Shown piece after piece: positions 6,029 to 13,693 of a DNA stretch of 14,807 nt. A model generated the notes under the pieces. The model was not told the DNA's origin, ran no database searches, and saw nothing but the letters and a program-made list of their open reading frames with translations. The translations under genes were made by a program, and so were the position numbers. Location: positions 1-14,807 of the forward strand of contig CATKZA010000006.1 in NCBI GenBank assembly GCA_949841235.1. Direction: 5' to 3'. The DNA is from an uncultured Clostridiaceae bacterium. GTDB lineage: Bacteria > Bacillota > Clostridia > Lachnospirales > Lachnospiraceae. Each line of letters begins with the position of its first letter. Position 1 is the stretch's first letter.

Positions 6029-7501
6029 ATGAGTAAGATTAGGACAAGATTTGCGCCAAGCCCTACGGGAAGGATGCATGTGGGCAACCTGCGCACGGCA
6101 CTGTATGAGTATTTGATTGCGAAGCATGAGGATGGTACTTTTGTTCTCCGCATTGAGGACACCGACCAGGAGCGGTTTGTGGAGGAAGCATTGGATATTA
6201 TATATCGCACGATGGAACTGACCGGGCTGAAACATGATGAGGGGCCGGACAAGGATGGGGGCTATGGTCCCTATGTGCAGAGCCAGCGCATGGAGAGCGG
6301 CATGTACTTGGAGTACGCAAAGCAGCTGGTGGAGAAGGGGGAGGCATATTACTGCTTCTGCACCAAGGAAAGGCTGGACAGCCTTCGCGCATCAGACAAG
6401 ACGGAGGATGGCAAGGAGATTGCCAAGTATGATAAGCATTGCCTTCATCTGTCCAAGGAGGAAGTGGAGGCGAACTTGGCAGCGGGCATGCCCTATGTCA
6501 TTCGCCAGAATATTCCTGCGGAGGGTACGACAGTATTTCATGATGCGATTTATGGGGATATTACCGTGGAGAATGAGGAGCTGGATGACATGATTCTCAT
6601 TAAGACGGACGGCTATCCCACCTATAATTTTGCCAATGTCATAGATGACCATCTGATGGAAATTACCCATGTGGTGAGGGGAAATGAATACCTTTCCTCT
6701 GCGCCGAAATATAACCGCCTCTATGAAGCCTTTGGCTGGCAGGTGCCTGAGTACGTACACTGCCCTATCATTACGGATGAGAATCACAAGAAACTGTCCA
6801 AGAGAAGCGGGCATGCTTCTGTGGAGGACTTGCTGGAACAGGGATTCCTACCGGAGGCGGTGGTGAACTTTGTGGCATTGCTGGGATGGAGCCCCAGCGA
6901 GGACAGGGAAATCTTTTCCTTGAAGGAACTGGAGGAGGCTTTTGACTATCACCATATCAGCAAGTCTCCGGCGGTGTTTGACATTACCAAGGCGAAGTGG
7001 ATGAATGGCGAATATATCAAAGCCATGGATTGGGATGGCTATCTGGAGTATGCCCTTCCTGTGATTCGGGAAGTGGTGACAGGGGATTATGATTTGGAAA
7101 AGATTGCAGAATTGGTCAAGACGCGGATCGAGGTATTTCCGGATATCAAGGAGAAGATTGATTTCTTCGATGCGCTTCCTGACTATGACGTGGCAATGTA
7201 TACTCATAAGAAGATGAAGACGAATAGCGAAAATTCTTTGGAGGTATTGCGGGATATGCTGCCTATGCTGGAGAACTTGGAGGATTTTTCCGCAGGGGGC
7301 TTGGAGGCGCTTTGCAGGGAATATGTGGCGGAGCATGAATTGAAGAATGGCAGGGTGCTGTGGCCACTGCGCACGGCGGTTTCCGGAAAGCAGATGACGC
7401 CGGGAGGCGCTTATGAGCTGATGGAGATTTTGGGGAAAGAGGAATCTATCGCCCGCATCAGGACAGGAATAGAGAAATTGGAGGCGGAACTTAGCAAATG
7501 A
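6029..7501 (+). CDS. gltX: Glutamyl-tRNA synthetase
   Basis: This class I aminoacyl-tRNA synthetase charges tRNA-Glu with glutamate in the cytosol. It is 490 residues, the usual bacterial length. ATG 6029 is chosen because AGAGAGG precedes it and [20 protein letters not shown] begins exactly like the family; an in-frame upstream start at 5993 lies within the terminator. The HIGH motif is HVGN (17-20) and the KMSKS loop is KLSKR (255-259). A CFC (109-111) plus CLH (138-140) zinc-site pattern is complete. The anticodon-binding C-terminal half is present. It overlaps the helicase gene by 4 nt (ATGA), so the two are cotranscribed. Expression probably depends on read-through of the leader terminator. 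Whether it is the discriminating or the non-discriminating form cannot be told from this window. Confidence 0.97.
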   Translation: MSKIRTRFAPSPTGRMHVGNLRTALYEYLIAKHEDGTFVLRIEDTDQERFVEEALDIIYRTMELTGLKHDEGPDKDGGYGPYVQSQRMESGMYLEYAKQLVEKGEAYYCFCTKERLDSLRASDKTEDGKEIAKYDKHCLHLSKEEVEANLAAGMPYVIRQNIPAEGTTVFHDAIYGDITVENEELDDMILIKTDGYPTYNFANVIDDHLMEITHVVRGNEYLSSAPKYNRLYEAFGWQVPEYVHCPIITDENHKKLSKRSGHASVEDLLEQGFLPEAVVNFVALLGWSPSEDREIFSLKELEEAFDYHHISKSPAVFDITKAKWMNGEYIKAMDWDGYLEYALPVIREVVTGDYDLEKIAELVKTRIEVFPDIKEKIDFFDALPDYDVAMYTHKKMKTNSENSLEVLRDMLPMLENLEDFSAGGLEALCREYVAEHELKNGRVLWPLRTAVSGKQMTPGGAYELMEILGKEESIARIRTGIEKLEAELSK

Positions 7502-9495
7502 CAAATCTGAACGAGGGACAGAGACAGGCAGTCACTCATTTCCAAGGGCCTATGCTGGTCTTGGCAGGGCCTGGCTCTGGCAAGACCAGGGTCATAACGG
7601 AGAGGATACATCATCTCATTTCGGAGCGGGGCGTGTCCCCCTCCGAAATTCTTGTAATTACATTCACGAAGGCGGCGGCCACGGAGATGCGGCAGCGCTA
7701 TCAGAAGTTATATTCTAAAGATTCCGTGGGGGTTCGTTTCGGCACATTTCACGCCATATTTTTCATGATTCTAAAAGCTGCCTATCATTATACGGCAGAC
7801 AATATTGTCAGGGAGGAAGTCCGCCGGGAGATTCTCAAGGACTTGGTTCATGGGGCGGATCTGGAGATTCAGGACGAGAATGACTTTATCAATGATCTGG
7901 AGTCGGAGATCAGCAGGGTCAAGGGGGATCGGATGGATTTGGAGCATTATTATTCCCCCCTGTGTCCGGAGGATGCCTTTCGGGAGATTTTCCGAAAGTA
8001 TCAGCAGGCTTTGGAGCGAAGACGATTGCTGGATTTTGACGACATGCTGGTATACTGCTACGAACTGCTGTCCCAGCGGGAGGATATCCTGCAATTGTGG
8101 CAGCAGCAGTTCCGATATATTCTCATTGATGAATTTCAGGATATCTGCCTGGTGCAATATGATGTGATGAAGCTTCTGGCGGCACCGGGAAACCATATCT
8201 TCATCGTGGGGGATGACGATCAGTCCATCTATGGATTCCGAGGGGCGAAGCCGGACATCATGAAGCAGTTTTTGAAGGATTTTCCAGGGGCGAAAATGTG
8301 TTCTCTGGATATCAATTATCGCTGCGCCGCTCCGATTGTGGAGGCGGCAGGGCGGGTGATTGCCCGGAATAAGAATCGAATGGCAAAGAGGATACGGGCG
8401 GCGGGAGAAATTGCCGTGTGGGAGAAGGATTCGGCTGGCACGGCGGAAAAGACTGCGGTGTCGGAGGGGGACCCTGCCGGGATGACTGGGAAAGCTGGGC
8501 AGAGAAGCAGAACGAAGGCGCTGGTTGAAAATGCGGTGTCGGAGGGGGACTGGATGGCGAGGGATGCGGCCACTGGCCGGGAGGTTATCAGCATCCGGGG
8601 ATTTCCCAAAGTTGCGGAGGAGAATATGGATATTCGGGAAAGGATTCTGGCATATCAGCGGGAGGGGATTCCCTTGGGGGAGATGGCGGTGCTTTTTCGC
8701 ACCAATCCCCAGGCTCGCGCCTTGAGTTCCAAATTGATGGAATATAATATTCCATTTTCCATGAAGGAGCGGATTCCCAATCTGTACGATCACTGGATGG
8801 TGCAGGATGTGCTGGCTTATGTCAGGGTCGCTCAGGGCAATCGGGAGCGGGGGCAGGTGATGCGGATTATCAATAAGCCCAAAAGGTATGTTCACCGCAA
8901 TGCCTTTACAGAACCCTATGCGGATTTTGAGGAATTGAAGTTATTCTATGAGGATAAGGACTGGATGGTGGAGCGCATTGAGCAGATGCAGTATGATTTG
9001 TCCATGCTGGCAAAGATGAAGCCCTATGCGGCGGTCAATTTCATTCGCCGGGGCATTGGATATGAGGAATATGTGAGGGAGTACGCAGATTATCGGGGAA
9101 TTTCCCCAGAGGATTTGCTGGAGATCTTGGACGAGCTTCAAGAAGAAGCTAAGAGCCATGAGACTTTTGAGGAGTGGTTTGCATCGATGCAGGAATATCG
9201 GGAAGAGTTGTTGCGGCAATCCAGAAAGAAGGGACAGGAGCAGGAGGATGCGGTGCAGCTGATGACTATGCACGGTGCCAAAGGGCTGGAATTTGCCTGC
9301 GTGTTCATTCCCGATGCCAATGAGGGCGTGACGCCTCACAGTAAGTCTGTTCTGGCAGCAGACATGGAGGAAGAGCGGCGCATGTTTTACGTGGCCATGA
9401 CCAGGGCGAAAAAGCATCTGCACATCAGCTATGTAAAGGAGCGGTTTAACAAAGAGGTGGATATTTCCCGGTTCGTCCAGGAAATCATGGGTTAA
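7498..9495 (+). CDS. UvrD/PcrA-like superfamily 1A ATP-dependent DNA helicase
   Basis: The protein has 665 residues. ATG 7498 overlaps the gltX stop (translational coupling); the next methionine is after the Walker motif, so the start is fixed. Motifs in order: Q-motif LNEGQRQAV (4-12), Walker A AGPGSGKT (23-30), motif Ia [14 protein letters not shown], Walker B LIDEFQD (209-215), motif [17 protein letters not shown], motif IV NYRC, motif [12 protein letters not shown] (589-599) and motif [16 protein letters not shown] (about 625-638). These define a 3'-5' SF1A helicase acting in repair or replication. At 665 residues it is shorter than PcrA/UvrD (about 720-740) and lacks the usual C-terminal RNAP-binding tail, so it may be a paralogue, not the main PcrA. 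Residues about 304-361 are a low-complexity, repeat-containing insertion. Its stop codon overlaps that of the converging response regulator. Confidence 0.93.
   Translation: MTNLNEGQRQAVTHFQGPMLVLAGPGSGKTRVITERIHHLISERGVSPSEILVITFTKAAATEMRQRYQKLYSKDSVGVRFGTFHAIFFMILKAAYHYTADNIVREEVRREILKDLVHGADLEIQDENDFINDLESEISRVKGDRMDLEHYYSPLCPEDAFREIFRKYQQALERRRLLDFDDMLVYCYELLSQREDILQLWQQQFRYILIDEFQDICLVQYDVMKLLAAPGNHIFIVGDDDQSIYGFRGAKPDIMKQFLKDFPGAKMCSLDINYRCAAPIVEAAGRVIARNKNRMAKRIRAAGEIAVWEKDSAGTAEKTAVSEGDPAGMTGKAGQRSRTKALVENAVSEGDWMARDAATGREVISIRGFPKVAEENMDIRERILAYQREGIPLGEMAVLFRTNPQARALSSKLMEYNIPFSMKERIPNLYDHWMVQDVLAYVRVAQGNRERGQVMRIINKPKRYVHRNAFTEPYADFEELKLFYEDKDWMVERIEQMQYDLSMLAKMKPYAAVNFIRRGIGYEEYVREYADYRGISPEDLLEILDELQEEAKSHETFEEWFASMQEYREELLRQSRKKGQEQEDAVQLMTMHGAKGLEFACVFIPDANEGVTPHSKSVLAADMEEERRMFYVAMTRAKKHLHISYVKERFNKEVDISRFVQEIMG
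8454..8550 (+). repeat. In-frame direct repeat within the helicase insertion
   Basis: The 19-base TGCGGTGTCGGAGGGGGAC occurs at 8454-8472 and again at 8532-8550, 78 bp (26 codons) apart, both encoding AVSEGD. Looser echoes (DSAG, DPAG, RDAATG) flank it. This points to past duplication within the linker between the KRIRAAGE and REVISIRGF segments. Confidence 0.7.
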
Positions 9496-11042
9496 TGCAT
9501 TTTTCTTCTGTATTCTGCCGGGCTTAAATTTACATATTTCTTGAATTTCGTGTGGAAGTAGTCCACGTTGCGGTAGCCCACCTGTTCTGCAATCTCGTAT
9601 ACCTTCAAATCCGTATTAGTCAGAAGTTCCTTGGAGTGGTTGATGCGTATCTGGTCTACAAATACATTGAAGCCGATGCCAACTTTCTTGGTAAAGATTT
9701 TTCCAAGATAGGAACTGTTGTAGCCGAAGAGAGGGGCGATGGTTTCCAGCTTGATGTTATCCATGTAGTTATGCTCGATATAGTGAATGATGTCTTCCAT
9801 AACGCTGCTGCTGGATGGGCTGCCAATGGATAGCATAATCATTTCAAATTGCTCTGTGAAGAAGAGAATGATTTGATACAGATAATATTTCTCATCAATC
9901 TGCTTGATGATGTCCGCATTGCCGGGAAAGGGGATATCGGTATTGTGGTATAGGTGGAAGATTCTCTCCTTAATGGATAAATATAAATCCGTGAGGAAAA
10001 GCTTGATCTGGGGGATGCCCTCCTGGCACCGATAGAGGTTCTTCTCCAATTCGCTCAGGGTTTCCGCCACATGGTTTCGCATGGAGGTCTGGAGGAACCC
10101 TACTAATTTCTCACGGTAACTATGAAGAACCTCGTCGTTTAATTCAAATGAATGGCTGGGTTCCTCTGCCGGCAAGTCCTGGTATCCGATGGTGTGCTGC
10201 CTGTGCTCGCAGAAAAACCGTCGCTTTAGGAGACGCAGTGCTTCGCTGTAGGAGATGCAAATGTCTTCCACCCGCAGTGCTATTCGTCCGTAAGTGATGA
10301 ATAAGGAGTCCAAGGGCGAATTGGACTGGGGTTTTTCCTCCCGCTCATATCTCCCTAGGAAATCCTGAAATTGGGACAAGATTGCCTTGCCTTTTAAGAG
10401 AAGGATATGCGTATTGTCCAAATCCAAGGTCTCATAGGCATGCATGTCGTTCTGGGTCATATTCAGCAGATCAGGAAAGGGATAGGGCATTTCTCCCGCA
10501 TCCCGGTTGTATTTTTCATAGATGACTACTTGGTACACGTCGCTGTCCAGATACAGTTCTTTTAAATTTAAAGAAGAAATATCTGCGTCTCCTTTCAGAA
10601 TATCGCATAGGATGATATTGCGGGTGCGATCCCGATATTGTTCCATGTTTTCCTTTTCATTTGCTTTCTTGGATAGGGCATCTCCGATCTCGGTGATTGC
10701 CTGGGTCAGTTCATCTTCATCGATTGGCTTGGTGAGATAGTATTTTACCCCATGCCGGATTGCCTCCTGCGCATAGCGAAATTCAGAGAATCCGCTGAGT
10801 ATGATGATATATCCCTGATAGCCCCCTTCTCTGGCCCGTTTTGCCACTTCCAGTCCGTCCAGTTTGGGCATGCGAATATCCAGCATTGCCACGTCCGGCT
10901 GACGGGTGAGGATAAATTTTAGTGCTTCCTCCCCATTGGCGGCTTCTCCGGCAATCTCAAATCCCAGGTCATTCCATTCAATGACGCATTGTAATCCCTG
11001 TCGGATGATCAATTCATCATCTGCAATAAAAACTGTGTACAT
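9492..11042 (-). CDS. YesN-type response regulator with AraC DNA-binding domain
   Basis: The protein has 516 residues from ATG 11042 (AAAGGA about 10 nt upstream; a TTG at 11051 lies too near that site). The receiver domain occupies 1-120, with acidic pocket D8/D9, phosphoacceptor D55 (VAMLDIRMPK), S83 and K105 (YYLTKP). A long middle region (about 130-400) of unassigned type follows. The C-terminal AraC double helix-turn-helix is NIKLETIAPLFGYNSSYLGKIFTKKVG then LKVYEIAEQVGYRNVDYFHTKFKKYVNLSPAEYRRK. Such proteins usually pair with a YesM-type sensor kinase and control carbohydrate uptake and use. No kinase or transporter lies next to it here, so it is an orphan in this window, and its targets cannot be read from context. 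Its TAA (minus) shares the TTAA at 9492-9495 with the helicase stop. Confidence 0.93.
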   Translation of the reverse strand: MYTVFIADDELIIRQGLQCVIEWNDLGFEIAGEAANGEEALKFILTRQPDVAMLDIRMPKLDGLEVAKRAREGGYQGYIIILSGFSEFRYAQEAIRHGVKYYLTKPIDEDELTQAITEIGDALSKKANEKENMEQYRDRTRNIILCDILKGDADISSLNLKELYLDSDVYQVVIYEKYNRDAGEMPYPFPDLLNMTQNDMHAYETLDLDNTHILLLKGKAILSQFQDFLGRYEREEKPQSNSPLDSLFITYGRIALRVEDICISYSEALRLLKRRFFCEHRQHTIGYQDLPAEEPSHSFELNDEVLHSYREKLVGFLQTSMRNHVAETLSELEKNLYRCQEGIPQIKLFLTDLYLSIKERIFHLYHNTDIPFPGNADIIKQIDEKYYLYQIILFFTEQFEMIMLSIGSPSSSSVMEDIIHYIEHNYMDNIKLETIAPLFGYNSSYLGKIFTKKVGIGFNVFVDQIRINHSKELLTNTDLKVYEIAEQVGYRNVDYFHTKFKKYVNLSPAEYRRKMH

Positions 11043-11091
11043 TTCTTCCAAGTCCTTTCCCCTGCTTTATTCCCGCGAGAATCAAATACCC

Positions 11092-11106
11092 CGCCCCACT
11101 GGGGCG
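11092..11106. promoter_or_regulatory. GC-rich hairpin in the leader of the response-regulator gene
   Basis: CGCCCC ACT GGGGCG is a perfect 6-bp GC stem lying 50 nt upstream of the response-regulator ATG. No U-tract follows on either strand, so it is a leader stem-loop or protein site, not a terminator. Confidence 0.35.
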
Positions 11107-11144
11107 AACATGCTATTCATCTGATCTATCATATGATGAGCAAG

Positions 11145-11157
11145 TGTGAATAGTAAC
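11145..11157 (+). repeat. Dispersed motif TGTGAATAGTAAC, copy 3
   Basis: This exact 13-mer lies in the divergent spacer between the response regulator and spmB. Upstream CTATTCA (11113-11119) can pair with TGAATAG within it, around an ATCATATGAT palindrome (11128-11137), so this copy can fold into a hairpin. GATGAG plus 4 nt precedes it, as in copy 2. Confidence 0.6.
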
Positions 11158-11256
11158 GTCTAACTGTCTGGTTTTGCGCATAAGTATTTAGTGGTATTCC
11201 TATTTATTATTATAAGTTATCAAGGGAAAAATCGCAATTATTTCAGGAGGGTTTCG

Positions 11257-11808
11257 ATGGATTTATTGACGTTTATTTCTAATCTGATGATACCTATTAT
11301 TATTTTCCTCATTATCGGATATGGTTTGGCAAGCAGGACAAATATATTTGATGCCTTTGTGAAAGGGGCGGCCGATGGGATGAAGGTGGTGGCGGGGGTT
11401 CTGCCCACGCTGATCGGGCTCTTGATCGCCATTGGCATTCTGCGGGAATCGGGATGCCTAGAGGCCCTGGCCGGCCTTTTGGAACCTCTGGCCAAGGTAT
11501 TGCATTTTCCCGCTCAGGTTATTCCGTTGATTCTGGTCAAGATGGTGTCCTCCTCTGCGGCAACCGGACTTCTGGTAGATATCTTTAAGGAATTTGGCAC
11601 AGACTCGAGAGTGGGTTATCTTGCGGGTCTGCTTTTGTGCTGCTCTGAGACGATTTTTTATACGATTTCAGTGTATTTTCTGGCGACGAAGGATAAGGAT
11701 CACCGTGCGGTGACCGGGGGGAGGTGGAGGTTGGCGGGGGCGCTATTGTCTACCTTGGCCGGGACTGTGGCCAGCGTGGTGCTGGCAAATATCATGATCC
11801 GGAAATGA
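11257..11808 (+). CDS. spmB: Spore maturation protein B (SpmB-type membrane protein)
   Basis: The protein has 183 residues from ATG 11257, with AGGAGG 7 nt upstream; the frame extends to 11191 but lacks a second ribosome site. It is an integral membrane protein with hydrophobic segments at about 8-27, 43-65, 87-105 and 155-178. Family signatures are present: GAADGMKVVAGVLPTLIGLLIAIGILRESGCLEAL (the nucleoside-recognition/gate domain start), IPLILVKMVSSSAATGLL and SETIFYTISVYF. SpmB, with SpmA, is needed for proper dehydration and heat resistance of the spore core. SpmA is normally encoded directly upstream; here the upstream gene is the divergent response regulator and no spmA is in the window. 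Length matches the family (about 178). The protein suggests a spore-forming lineage, though some homologues occur in non-spore formers. Confidence 0.9.
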   Translation: MDLLTFISNLMIPIIIFLIIGYGLASRTNIFDAFVKGAADGMKVVAGVLPTLIGLLIAIGILRESGCLEALAGLLEPLAKVLHFPAQVIPLILVKMVSSSAATGLLVDIFKEFGTDSRVGYLAGLLLCCSETIFYTISVYFLATKDKDHRAVTGGRWRLAGALLSTLAGTVASVVLANIMIRK

Positions 11809-11880
11809 CTTATGACACTCTAATCCGTAAGGAAACTGCTCAGATTTTGCATAGTGAAGAACGCTGGTTTTGCACCTTTT

Positions 11881-12051
11881 TTACATTTGCTTTCGCACCA
11901 CCTGGTATTCATCTCCATTGCGGTAGTAGGGGCAGGCTTCCCTCTTGCTGGAGAGAAATCGGGCTAGGTCATCCTCGTCCATATTCACATCGCATTGATA
12001 CTCTTCATATTCTTCGTCGTAGCAGTAGTTTGCACAGGTTTCGCATTCCAT
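11881..12051 (-). CDS. Cys-rich 56-residue protein (DUF6472-like)
   Basis: The gene runs from ATG 12051 (GGAGGG 7 nt upstream) to TAA 11883-11881. The protein begins MECETCANYCYDEEYEEYQC, continues CDVNMDEDDLARFLSSKREAC and ends PYYRNGDEYQVVRKQM. It has five Cys (3, 6, 10, 20, 40), a very acidic middle and an aromatic-rich pattern. I recognise this as a short protein family widespread in Lachnospiraceae, labelled DUF6472; its function is unknown. The CxxC plus later Cys residues suggest metal binding, which is inference. It is soluble. It is transcribed toward spmB, probably from the palindrome at 12192-12239, with a leader containing a long hairpin. Confidence 0.85.
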   Translation of the reverse strand: MECETCANYCYDEEYEEYQCDVNMDEDDLARFLSSKREACPYYRNGDEYQVVRKQM

Positions 12052-12069
12052 GGCATGTCCCTCCTATTT

Positions 12070-12102
12070 GTTGCTATGCACGGATTCGCCGTGTATAGCA
12101 AC
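12070..12102 (-). promoter_or_regulatory. 14-bp stem-loop directly upstream of the DUF6472-like gene's ribosome site
   Basis: GTTGCTATGCACGG pairs with CCGTGTATAGCAAC (one G-U) around ATTCG. On the minus strand the hairpin ends 5 nt before AGGAGGG. Read on the plus strand it is followed by T-rich TTCTTTTCCCC, so it could also stop rightward read-through from spmB. Confidence 0.55.
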
Positions 12103-12191
12103 TTCTTTTCCCCTATTTTCTATCATCTTTTCCATTTATGCAAGAGTTTTTTTGTTTGTGGCGTTTCTTCATTCTACAATAATGCAATATC

Positions 12192-12239
12192 TGTTATTAT
12201 AGTGAACGACAAAATAATTTGTCGTTCACTATAATAACA
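12192..12239. promoter_or_regulatory. Perfect 48-bp palindrome with outward TATAAT boxes
   Basis: The arms 12192-12213 and 12218-12239 are fully complementary over 22 bp around ATAA. Each arm contains TATAAT facing outward (plus strand 12230-12235; minus strand 12201-12196) and GTGAACGACA in the inner half. With the ACGACA of the other arm as a -35 at 18 nt, each direction has a plausible promoter, serving the DUF6472-like gene leftward and the DUF6688-like gene rightward. No U-tract follows on either side, which argues against a terminator. Confidence 0.6.
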
Positions 12240-12252
12240 CTTGAAAATAAAT

Positions 12253-12390
12253 ATGGAAAGTATAAAATTAATTTCAGGGAATAAAGCATGTAAAGTGATT
12301 TTAATTGGAAGCAGCAGTATGTTTTTGAGAGATGCTAAGATGCGTCATACGATAGAGCGTCAAAGTGCTGTAGACGATGGAAAGGAATGA
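12253..12390 (+). CDS. Speculative 45-residue ORF overlapping the DUF6688-like gene start
   Basis: The frame from ATG 12253 reads MESIKLISGNKACKVILIGS and so on, with a TGA at 12388-12390 that overlaps an ATG (ATGA) of the next gene. A downstream-gene overlap of this kind is typical of coupled genes. Against it, no ribosome binding site precedes ATG 12253 and the frame is short. The product shows no recognised family. Confidence 0.25.
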   Translation: MESIKLISGNKACKVILIGSSSMFLRDAKMRHTIERQSAVDDGKE

Positions 12391-12395
12391 AGGCA

Positions 12396-13547
12396 ATGTA
12401 TAACGAAGCGTGGGAAGTCTATGACAAAGTGTTTGGTTCTTTTATACTGGTAATAGGCGGGCTGCTTTTGCTAATCTATGCAGTTGTCCTGCCAGCGGTG
12501 TTGACTTTGTGGAATGTCTATCATTTATTTTCCAGCAAGAAGAGGCATGAAAAAATCGCCCTTTTGCTTACCATGGGGGTGGGCTTATTCGAGTATGCTC
12601 TGTTATTTTCTATTGGATGGGATGTTGTCGGGGATTATCATCAGCAGATTTATGATATCCAAGCGCATTATCCCGTCGCTTCGGATTACCGGCTTTCCGT
12701 TGTCCTGCCGATTGCTTTGGGCTTTGCAGGGCTGCTGGTGATGGGACTGGTGCCTGCGCGCAAGCTGACGCCCCTGATTTCGGCAATCGCCACGGCCTGT
12801 GTGGTTTTGGGAAATGTCGTGGGCTGTGTTTTTGCGGTGCAGATTTGGTCTATGGACGATGTGCCGGCAATATTATGGCTGTATCTCTTTCATTTTAATA
12901 TGCTTGTCCTGTCGGTAACTCATGTCCGCTGGGTGCTGCGGGAGCAGGTGGCGATGCTGAAGGAGAGGAATGGGACATTTCGGCATGGCTGGATGTTAAA
13001 ATTGTATCCCTTGATTTCTACGGTTTCCCGCATGCGTGCTTTTTATTTTCTGATGCTCTTTCCTGTTGCGGGAATATTGGAAATCATCCTGGTGCTTTTC
13101 GGGCAGGGGGCGGACGGGGTGGCAAAAGCCTTTACCATGACAGCGGATTGGACGTTCTCTACTCGAATTCCCCCGCCGCCTCTGGAATACGATGGGCATT
13201 ACCTATGCACCGTTGCTGCGGGAGGGCATAGGAAGATTGTGAAGCCGATCCGCTTCGGAATGAGGGGAGGGGATCGGATTATCGTGAACAGGCAGTTGTG
13301 CATTGCCAATGCCTTCGAGGAACTTATACAGGAGAAAATGCCTCGCTTTCACCGAAAGGTGAGAAATTTCTATAATTCTCATGGATATCCCATTTCTCGG
13401 GTGATTACTGCGCCTTGGAAGGCGGATATCGTCTATTATCTGATGAAGCCGCTGGAGTGGCTGTTTCTGGTGGTCTTATATCTGGCGGATTTGGAGCCGG
13501 AGGTTAGAATCGGCAGACAGTATCCTATGAAAACCAAAATGAATTGA
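12396..13547 (+). CDS. Multi-pass membrane protein, DUF6688-like
   Basis: The protein has 383 residues from ATG 12396, 9 nt after AAAGGA (12381-12386); an in-frame ATG at 12387 abuts that site and would add MKA. Six membrane segments can be seen in the first 240 residues, for example SFILVIGGLLLLIYAVVLPA, IALLLTMGVGLFEYALLF, IALGFAGLLVMGLV and FLMLFPVAGILEIILVLFG. A C-terminal soluble part follows, with RIPPPPLEYDGHYLCTVAAG, KPIRFGMRGGDRIIVNRQLC, IANAFEELIQEKMPRFHRKV and MKPLEWLFLVVLYLADLEPE. I recognise the PPPPLEYDGHYLCTVAAGGH block as the DUF6688 family; the function is unknown. It is probably a single-gene unit driven from the palindrome at 12192-12239 or from TTGAAA/TAAAAT boxes at 12241-12268. 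Confidence 0.88.
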   Translation: MYNEAWEVYDKVFGSFILVIGGLLLLIYAVVLPAVLTLWNVYHLFSSKKRHEKIALLLTMGVGLFEYALLFSIGWDVVGDYHQQIYDIQAHYPVASDYRLSVVLPIALGFAGLLVMGLVPARKLTPLISAIATACVVLGNVVGCVFAVQIWSMDDVPAILWLYLFHFNMLVLSVTHVRWVLREQVAMLKERNGTFRHGWMLKLYPLISTVSRMRAFYFLMLFPVAGILEIILVLFGQGADGVAKAFTMTADWTFSTRIPPPPLEYDGHYLCTVAAGGHRKIVKPIRFGMRGGDRIIVNRQLCIANAFEELIQEKMPRFHRKVRNFYNSHGYPISRVITAPWKADIVYYLMKPLEWLFLVVLYLADLEPEVRIGRQYPMKTKMN

Positions 13548-13581
13548 ATGGAATAATATGAACATCTCTGCTGGGGTGATA

Positions 13582-13610
13582 TTGTAAATGGGCTTATCCG
13601 ATGATAAACT
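13582..13610 (+). promoter_or_regulatory. Candidate promoter for the AraC-family gene
   Basis: TTGTAA (13582-13587) and TAAACT (13605-13610) are separated by 17 nt, each about two bases from consensus. The predicted start near 13617 lies 77 nt before the gene's ATG. Confidence 0.5.
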
Positions 13611-13655
13611 ATATTTAGTACATTGTTGACGAAGTTTTGACGGGTATCAATGTTG

Positions 13656-13673
13656 TACTAGTCGCGACGAGTA
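13656..13673. promoter_or_regulatory. 18-bp inverted repeat ahead of the AraC-family gene
   Basis: TACTAGTCGCGACGAGTA is symmetric about a perfect GTCGCGAC with one mismatched pair. It ends 2 nt before the AGGAGG of the regulator gene. Its placement suits an operator or a translational block; no known binding motif is recognised. Confidence 0.4.
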
Positions 13674-13693
13674 GCAGGAGGATGAGATATTTT

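Noticed and set aside
6848..7504. Minus-strand 218-codon frame within gltX
   Set aside because: Antisense shadow of a well-supported synthetase; no recognisable protein features.
7771..8895. Long minus-strand frame (374 codons) inside the helicase gene
   Set aside because: It is antisense to a gene with all helicase motifs, with no ribosome site and a composition (His, Ile, Pro-rich) typical of a shadow frame.
11043..11051. TTG start at 11051 for the response regulator
   Set aside because: The AAAGGA ends one base from it; ATG 11042 has proper spacing and begins directly with the receiver-domain strand MYTVFIADDE.
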